Of a DNA stretch of 64,000 nucleotides, positions 59,943 through 64,000 are shown piece after piece (the stretch's first letter is position 1; each line of letters begins with the position of its first letter). Both the position numbers and the translations under genes were made by a program. Under the pieces are notes generated by a model. The model was given only the letters and a program-made list of their open reading frames with translations. It ran no database searches and was not told the origin of the DNA. The stretch is from Marinifilum flexuosum (GTDB taxonomy: Bacteria > Bacteroidota > Bacteroidia > Bacteroidales > Marinifilaceae). The stretch lies in assembly GCF_003610555.1 (NCBI RefSeq), contig NZ_RAPQ01000009.1:434001-498000 (forward strand), given 5' to 3'.

Positions 59943-60983
59943 ATGAGTAGAAAAATAAAAATCCCATTCATGATTTCTAAGTGGTTTCATTTCGAGTTTT
60001 GGCCATTTTGGTTTTTCTACATCCCAATGTTTTTTTACGGATTTTACCTTGCAATTAAAGCTAAAGCATTTGCTTATTTCACCCCAACCAATCCTGCAAT
60101 GAAATTTGGAGGTGCATTTGGTATGGATAAAATGAAAATTCTTAGTCACCTTGACAGGAAGTATATACCTCAAGGTTTTGTAGTAAACTCCTCCCTACCA
60201 ATATCTGAAATAAAGGGATTAATGAATAAACACGAAATAGATTTTCCAATAGTGTGCAAACCTAATATTGGGGAAAGAGGTGTTGGGGTCGAAAAAATTG
60301 ATTCCGAATCTGATCTTCTTCCTTTTTTAAAAGACAAGCACGAAGACATTCTTTTTCAAGATTTTATCGACTACCCTATAGAATTGGGTGTATTCTATCA
60401 TCGCTTCCCTATTTCAAAAAAAGATGGAATAACTTCGATTGTAAGAAAAGAGTTTCTCACAATCACAGGTAATGGAAGATTAAAGTTTTCGGAATTGGTA
60501 AAGGCAAATATCAGGGCTTCGAGCAGAATATCTTACCTAAAAAACAAATATAATTCTAAATGGAATCAAATCATACCAAGTGGTATAAACTATAAACTAG
60601 AACCCATAGGAAATCATAATAGAGGAACCAAGTTTTTAAATGGTAATGATCTAATAAATGAACAATTGGTATCTGTTTTCAGAGAAATATCAAAACCATT
60701 AGATGGGTATTATTACGGTCGTTTTGATATGAAGGTAAACAGCATTGAAGACTTGTACAAAGGAAGAAATATCAAAATTATAGAATTAAATGGTACCAAT
60801 TCTGAACCAGCACATATCTATGATCCTGATTTTCCTTTACTAAAAGCTTATAAAGTGATAATACAACACATGAGATTGGTATATGAAATCAGCATGGAAA
60901 ACAGGAAACTTGGTTACGAACCTGATTCATTTAAAGAAATTATGAGAGCTTTATACAAGCGAACTTTTACCAAAAAAGCATAA
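59943..60983 (+). CDS. Membrane-anchored ATP-grasp protein
   Basis: 346 residues. Residues 1-40 have hydrophobic helices (FEFWPFWFFYIPMFFYGFYLA). The rest is an ATP-grasp fold: 'FPIVCKPNIGERGVGVEKI' (glycine-rich loop) near 100-118, 'DFIDYPIELGVFYHRF', and 'KIIELNGTNSEPAHIYDP' near 275, with the metal-binding E-x-N. Such enzymes ligate a carboxylate to an amine; D-Ala-D-Ala ligase-like. Substrate not known. Terminator follows. Confidence 0.8.
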   Translation: MSRKIKIPFMISKWFHFEFWPFWFFYIPMFFYGFYLAIKAKAFAYFTPTNPAMKFGGAFGMDKMKILSHLDRKYIPQGFVVNSSLPISEIKGLMNKHEIDFPIVCKPNIGERGVGVEKIDSESDLLPFLKDKHEDILFQDFIDYPIELGVFYHRFPISKKDGITSIVRKEFLTITGNGRLKFSELVKANIRASSRISYLKNKYNSKWNQIIPSGINYKLEPIGNHNRGTKFLNGNDLINEQLVSVFREISKPLDGYYYGRFDMKVNSIEDLYKGRNIKIIELNGTNSEPAHIYDPDFPLLKAYKVIIQHMRLVYEISMENRKLGYEPDSFKEIMRALYKRTFTKKA

Positions 60984-61022
60984 AAAAAGAGAGGATTTAT
61001 CAGTAAAATCCTCTCTTTTTTA
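60984..61022. terminator. Bidirectional terminator after the ATP-grasp gene
   Basis: AAAAAAGAGAGGATTT and AAATCCTCTCTTTTTT arms pair around a short AT-rich loop between convergent genes. Confidence 0.88.
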
Positions 61023-61035
61023 TAATAAAGTTCTG

Positions 61036-62421
61036 TTAAAATGTGAATGCTATATCAATTTCCAACTGATTCATATCCAAATTAATGGTTTGATTATGAC
61101 CGGTAGGCATACCTGTATTTGTATCAAACTCATAATCCATTGGATTATATCCTTTAACTGATGCTGGTAATGCATAACAGAAGGCTACATGTACTGCTTT
61201 TCCAGAATTTCCAATATTCTTACTAAATCCAAATGTAACATGATCTTCAATCACACCAGGAGCAAGAATATTAAACAATACTTCTGAGCTTTGAATTGGT
61301 TGTTCAGTATGAGAATATCCTGCACGCAATGTCCAGTCTTTAATACCTGAATATTCCATACCAAATTTCAATATGTTGATATCTTCCCAACCAAAACCAG
61401 CTCCATTGTCCGCTCCAAGTGGTACATGATTTGGATTTGGAGTATAATCTGCTGGATTATTTGGATTTCCACCTGGATTCAAAAATGCAGGTGGCAATGC
61501 CATTGGATCCATTGGATTTGAAACAGAAGCAACATCAGTATAATTAATTCTCTTGAAATCTGCCATCACAGCCCAGTCTTCATTAATTTCATAAGCCAAA
61601 CCAATGGTCCAAGTTGAAGGAATATTAAAGTCACCTTGCTCAGCAAACAATCCAGCATAATCATCAAATTCACTCATATATAACATGGTCTGATAACTAG
61701 CTCCAAGAGTTAGACCTTTGGCCAATTTACCCATGTAACCAAGTTTGAATCCAAAACCAGTAGCATTATCCATACCATTATCAGTTAACTTATCAGGAGC
61801 ACTTGAAAATGGTGCAAAAGCTCCCAGGCCTTTAGCTTCAAACATCTGGTATGCTATTAAACCTGTTATACCAAAGCTATGGTTTTTAGCAATATTTCTA
61901 GAATAAGATACTCCAAGAAACATCTGCATTAGATTTACTCCAGTAGACCCAGTACTACCAAAAGTTCCCATCTTACTTCCATCCGGTAATGTTGTAGGCG
62001 GATAATCCGTGTTCATTCCACCATTTCCAAACAAAGCAATAGAGAAACTACTTTTATCATTTAACATCCAGTTTGCACCAATTGAAGGAATAACAAACAT
62101 TTTGCTATCACTTTTAACAGTCCCTGGAAGCAAACCAAAAGTACCAGGCATCATAGAAGGGTTACCCGTAACAGTATATTCTCTATTCGGATTAAACAAT
62201 CCAACACTAATAGAATATTGCTTTCCTAAAGAAACCAAACCTGCTGGGTTTCCGTTGATTAAAGAATTTTTATACCATGCGATACCAACACCACCCATAC
62301 CTTTACTTTGAGTACCGTACCCACAACTAAAATATCCATCGGTTGCCATTGCCTGATTTGTTACAAACATTCCAGAAAGCACCACAACCGCTGCAATAAT
62401 AATTTTAATAGTTTGTTTCAT
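61036..62421 (-). CDS. OmpP1/FadL-family outer membrane porin
   Basis: 461 residues with signal peptide (about 1-26, ending NQAMA). 'TDGYFSCGYGTQSKGMGGVGIAW' is the FadL-type N-terminal hatch start, followed by beta strands and aromatic-rich turns. The FadL family moves hydrophobic molecules through the outer membrane. It ends in 'QLEIDIAFTF', a typical final strand with terminal Phe. Single-gene unit; start at 62421. Confidence 0.88.
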   Translation of the reverse strand: MKQTIKIIIAAVVVLSGMFVTNQAMATDGYFSCGYGTQSKGMGGVGIAWYKNSLINGNPAGLVSLGKQYSISVGLFNPNREYTVTGNPSMMPGTFGLLPGTVKSDSKMFVIPSIGANWMLNDKSSFSIALFGNGGMNTDYPPTTLPDGSKMGTFGSTGSTGVNLMQMFLGVSYSRNIAKNHSFGITGLIAYQMFEAKGLGAFAPFSSAPDKLTDNGMDNATGFGFKLGYMGKLAKGLTLGASYQTMLYMSEFDDYAGLFAEQGDFNIPSTWTIGLAYEINEDWAVMADFKRINYTDVASVSNPMDPMALPPAFLNPGGNPNNPADYTPNPNHVPLGADNGAGFGWEDINILKFGMEYSGIKDWTLRAGYSHTEQPIQSSEVLFNILAPGVIEDHVTFGFSKNIGNSGKAVHVAFCYALPASVKGYNPMDYEFDTNTGMPTGHNQTINLDMNQLEIDIAFTF

Positions 62422-62755
62422 ATTCTTAATGAATTAGTTTTAATTAATTAGGATTTGAACACAAAATAGAAAGTCTAATCACATCCACATATGTTGTATA
62501 TCATATATCTACATATTAATCCTATGACATTTTTAACTATCTATATTTTAATACTTTATTTTTTTGATTTTTTACACAATCGGCTAATTTTTATTTAATG
62601 TAAATAAACAGATTATCAACTACTTGCATAATTAAAAATTCAAGAAGATATATATCATTGATGTTTCCGATTTTTATCTATCTAATTCACAACAGGTATC
62701 AAAAAAGCCTTTTCGAAATTTATCGAAAAGGCTTCTTTTTATATTAATTGTTATA
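62422..62755. other. Intergenic region, no gene
   Basis: 334 bp, very AT-rich. Holds the promoter of the FadL-type gene and the terminator of the rhodanese-like gene (62705-62734). Nothing else recognised. Confidence 0.5.
62701..62740 (-). terminator. Terminator of the rhodanese-like gene
   Basis: AAGCCTTTTCGA (62705-62716) and TCGAAAAGGCTT (62723-62734) are perfect arms; T runs on the leftward strand follow. Confidence 0.9.
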
Positions 62756-63376
62756 CTAACAACCTCCTGCAGCACGTTTTTTCTTTTTGCGCTTTTTAAT
62801 AGTAGGCTTTGTTTTTTTCACAGTATTGGTATTCGTTACCACAGCATTTCCACCTCCCAAGGCAGCACTTGCACCTTTTCTAAAGTCATATTTTGCAATT
62901 TCATCATCCGCCATAACAGATTTTGGTGCCTGAGGATTTAAAATGGTTTCTGCCCAATAGTTTAATCCGCCTTGCATAACAAAATTGTTTTCGTATCCCA
63001 ATTGTCTAGTCAACATCCAGGCTTCATTTGCCTTTAGGTTCCCATTCGAATAAAAAACATTCATCTTCACGCCTTGATCGATATACTCCTCATATTCATC
63101 AGATAGAATCTGGGTTAAAGGAATATTGATTGCTCCTGGCAAGCTATATTTTTCAAACTCTGCCTGGCTACGAACATCTATAAGCTGAAGACTAGGGTCT
63201 TTTTGAACCAACATATCGGCAAGCTCATCAGTACTAACAAATTGTGTTCCATCCTTCACTTCATCAAGCAATTCTTCTGCCGTTAGTTTAAATGGTTTAG
63301 TTGTATTTTCGGGTATCGCTGCAATAATTATCCCTAAAGGAATAAATACAGAAGCTAATATTAATCTCATTTTCAT
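62756..63376 (-). CDS. Rhodanese-fold protein lacking the catalytic cysteine
   Basis: 206 residues with a signal-like N-terminus (1-20). Rhodanese motifs LIDVRSQAEFEKYSLPGAINIP (64-86) are good, but the active-site loop is FYSNGN, so Ser110 stands where Cys is expected. This argues against sulfur transfer and for a binding role. The C-terminal tail is Lys-rich and ends AAGGC. It lies 25 bp downstream of the YeeE/YedE gene, consistent with a sulfur-handling unit. Confidence 0.82.
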   Translation of the reverse strand: MKMRLILASVFIPLGIIIAAIPENTTKPFKLTAEELLDEVKDGTQFVSTDELADMLVQKDPSLQLIDVRSQAEFEKYSLPGAINIPLTQILSDEYEEYIDQGVKMNVFYSNGNLKANEAWMLTRQLGYENNFVMQGGLNYWAETILNPQAPKSVMADDEIAKYDFRKGASAALGGGNAVVTNTNTVKKTKPTIKKRKKKKRAAGGC

Positions 63377-63401
63377 TATCGTGATTTTTGGTCATTAATA
63401 A

Positions 63402-63992
63402 TTAGTACTCTTCACGTGGGAATTTCTTTTCAGCCCATTCGCCAACCCAAAACATTGCAAATGCCATCAGAATAAGGCCAAGAGCAAATACACCTCGTGG
63501 AATATCAAGCAATTCATTCATTGTTGGAGTACCAATAAAATTAGCTTTATACATTTCTTCAAACAATGGATATCCTTCCGTAAAAAATACAATACCTAAA
63601 GTTAATCCACCGATAAAAGCAAGAGCATCAAGTTTTCCAATTGATATTGCACAAAATGCAGTACCCGGACAAAATCCTCCCATAATAAAACCAACACCCA
63701 TAACTACTCCACCAACAATTGCTGAAGTTACATAAGTTGGGTTGATATATACGAAATCTAAATCCATCCAACCAAAAAGACTAAAAAATAACATTCCAAC
63801 CATTGCTGTAATTGCAGCAGTAAAGAATACTTTTAATACTGTTGTGTCGTATCCATAGAACATTCCTGCCAATTTACAACTTGAAGAAAAACCACTTCCT
63901 TCCAACACAAATCCAAATCCGATTCCAATTAAAAATGCAATTAACAAATTGGTATCCGGTGAAATTATTTCATTAACAATTAATGGTGCCAT
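63402..63992 (-). CDS. YeeE/YedE-family sulfur transporter
   Basis: 196 residues with about five membrane helices. The conserved Cys-containing motifs SGFSSSCKLAG (about 32-42) and GGFCPGTAFC (about 105-114) match YeeE/YedE proteins, which import thiosulfate or related sulfur through Cys relay. The ATG at 63992 is only 8 bp from the window edge; a longer form or a partner gene upstream cannot be excluded. The rhodanese-like gene follows. Confidence 0.85.
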   Translation of the reverse strand: MAPLIVNEIISPDTNLLIAFLIGIGFGFVLEGSGFSSSCKLAGMFYGYDTTVLKVFFTAAITAMVGMLFFSLFGWMDLDFVYINPTYVTSAIVGGVVMGVGFIMGGFCPGTAFCAISIGKLDALAFIGGLTLGIVFFTEGYPLFEEMYKANFIGTPTMNELLDIPRGVFALGLILMAFAMFWVGEWAEKKFPREEY

Positions 63993-64000
63993 AATTTATT

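Overview
The window is a piece of an AT-rich Bacteroidota chromosome, most likely a marine member of the Marinilabiliales/Marinifilaceae type. This is inferred from the gene families: DUF5606, the long NusB, a DUF3276 PUR-like protein, FeoA-FeoB fusion with a Cys-rich partner, an Lnb/DUF4105 protein and GSC/SSC-type lipoproteins. The species call is an inference. About 30 kb is ordinary chromosome and about 34 kb is one apparently complete Mu-like (transposable) prophage.

Left chromosomal part (1-18,344). A GNAT acetyltransferase runs off the left edge. An 11-copy, 41-bp tandem repeat array follows (443-872). Next come leftward genes for a DUF5606 protein and a TerB-DnaJ protein, and the leftward operon nusB - DUF1573 lipoprotein - yajC - ybbR - coaE. 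Rightward genes encode a DUF3276 protein and the ferrous-iron transporter FeoAB with its Cys-rich partner. A leftward pair, carbamate kinase then ornithine carbamoyltransferase, looks like part of an arginine/citrulline catabolic pathway. The rightward run lipoprotein - ftsK - lolA-like - lnb-like - acyl-ACP thioesterase leads to the prophage, which appears to have landed in the last codons of the thioesterase.

Prophage (proposed 18,345-52,634, 34,290 bp, TG...CA ends, candidate 5-bp duplication CAATT). The phage left end lies at the high coordinates. From there: a LexA/S24-type repressor (rightward), a dyad operator, a small Ner-like protein, the MuA-type transposase and MuB-type ATPase, then about 20 small leftward early genes (RecA-like ATPase, GemA, DUF3164, DUF4406, DnaA-like plus zinc ribbon, DUF7694 and many unknowns). 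A short leftward cargo cassette of exported and membrane proteins (39.5-40.8 kb) follows. The terminase/portal/gp36/gpF/morphogenesis/gp37 block (34.0-39.5 kb) is inverted and runs rightward. From a divergent promoter region near 33.9 kb the other late genes run leftward: ClpP-like head protease, capsid, lysis cassette, tail tube, tail chaperones joined by a -1 frameshift site, tape measure, baseplate/tail protein, a very long tail fibre, and at the far end a Mom-like DNA-modification protein. This is the classic Mu order (c - ner - A - B ... mom) with one module flipped.

Right chromosomal part (52,640-64,000). Genes here are a HupE/UreJ-like membrane protein, pyruvate kinase, type II 3-dehydroquinase, XerD, PEP carboxykinase, an NRDE (TANGO2-like) protein with a DinB-like protein, a membrane-anchored ATP-grasp protein, an OmpP1/FadL porin, a rhodanese-fold protein that has lost its catalytic cysteine, and a YeeE/YedE sulfur transporter.

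The best leads are the Mom-like gene with a nested double inverted repeat in its leader, the tail-chaperone frameshift site, the cargo cassette at the convergent junction, the 12-bp-spaced iteron-like repeats near the phage left end, and the 41-bp tandem array. No tRNA, rRNA or CRISPR array was recognised.
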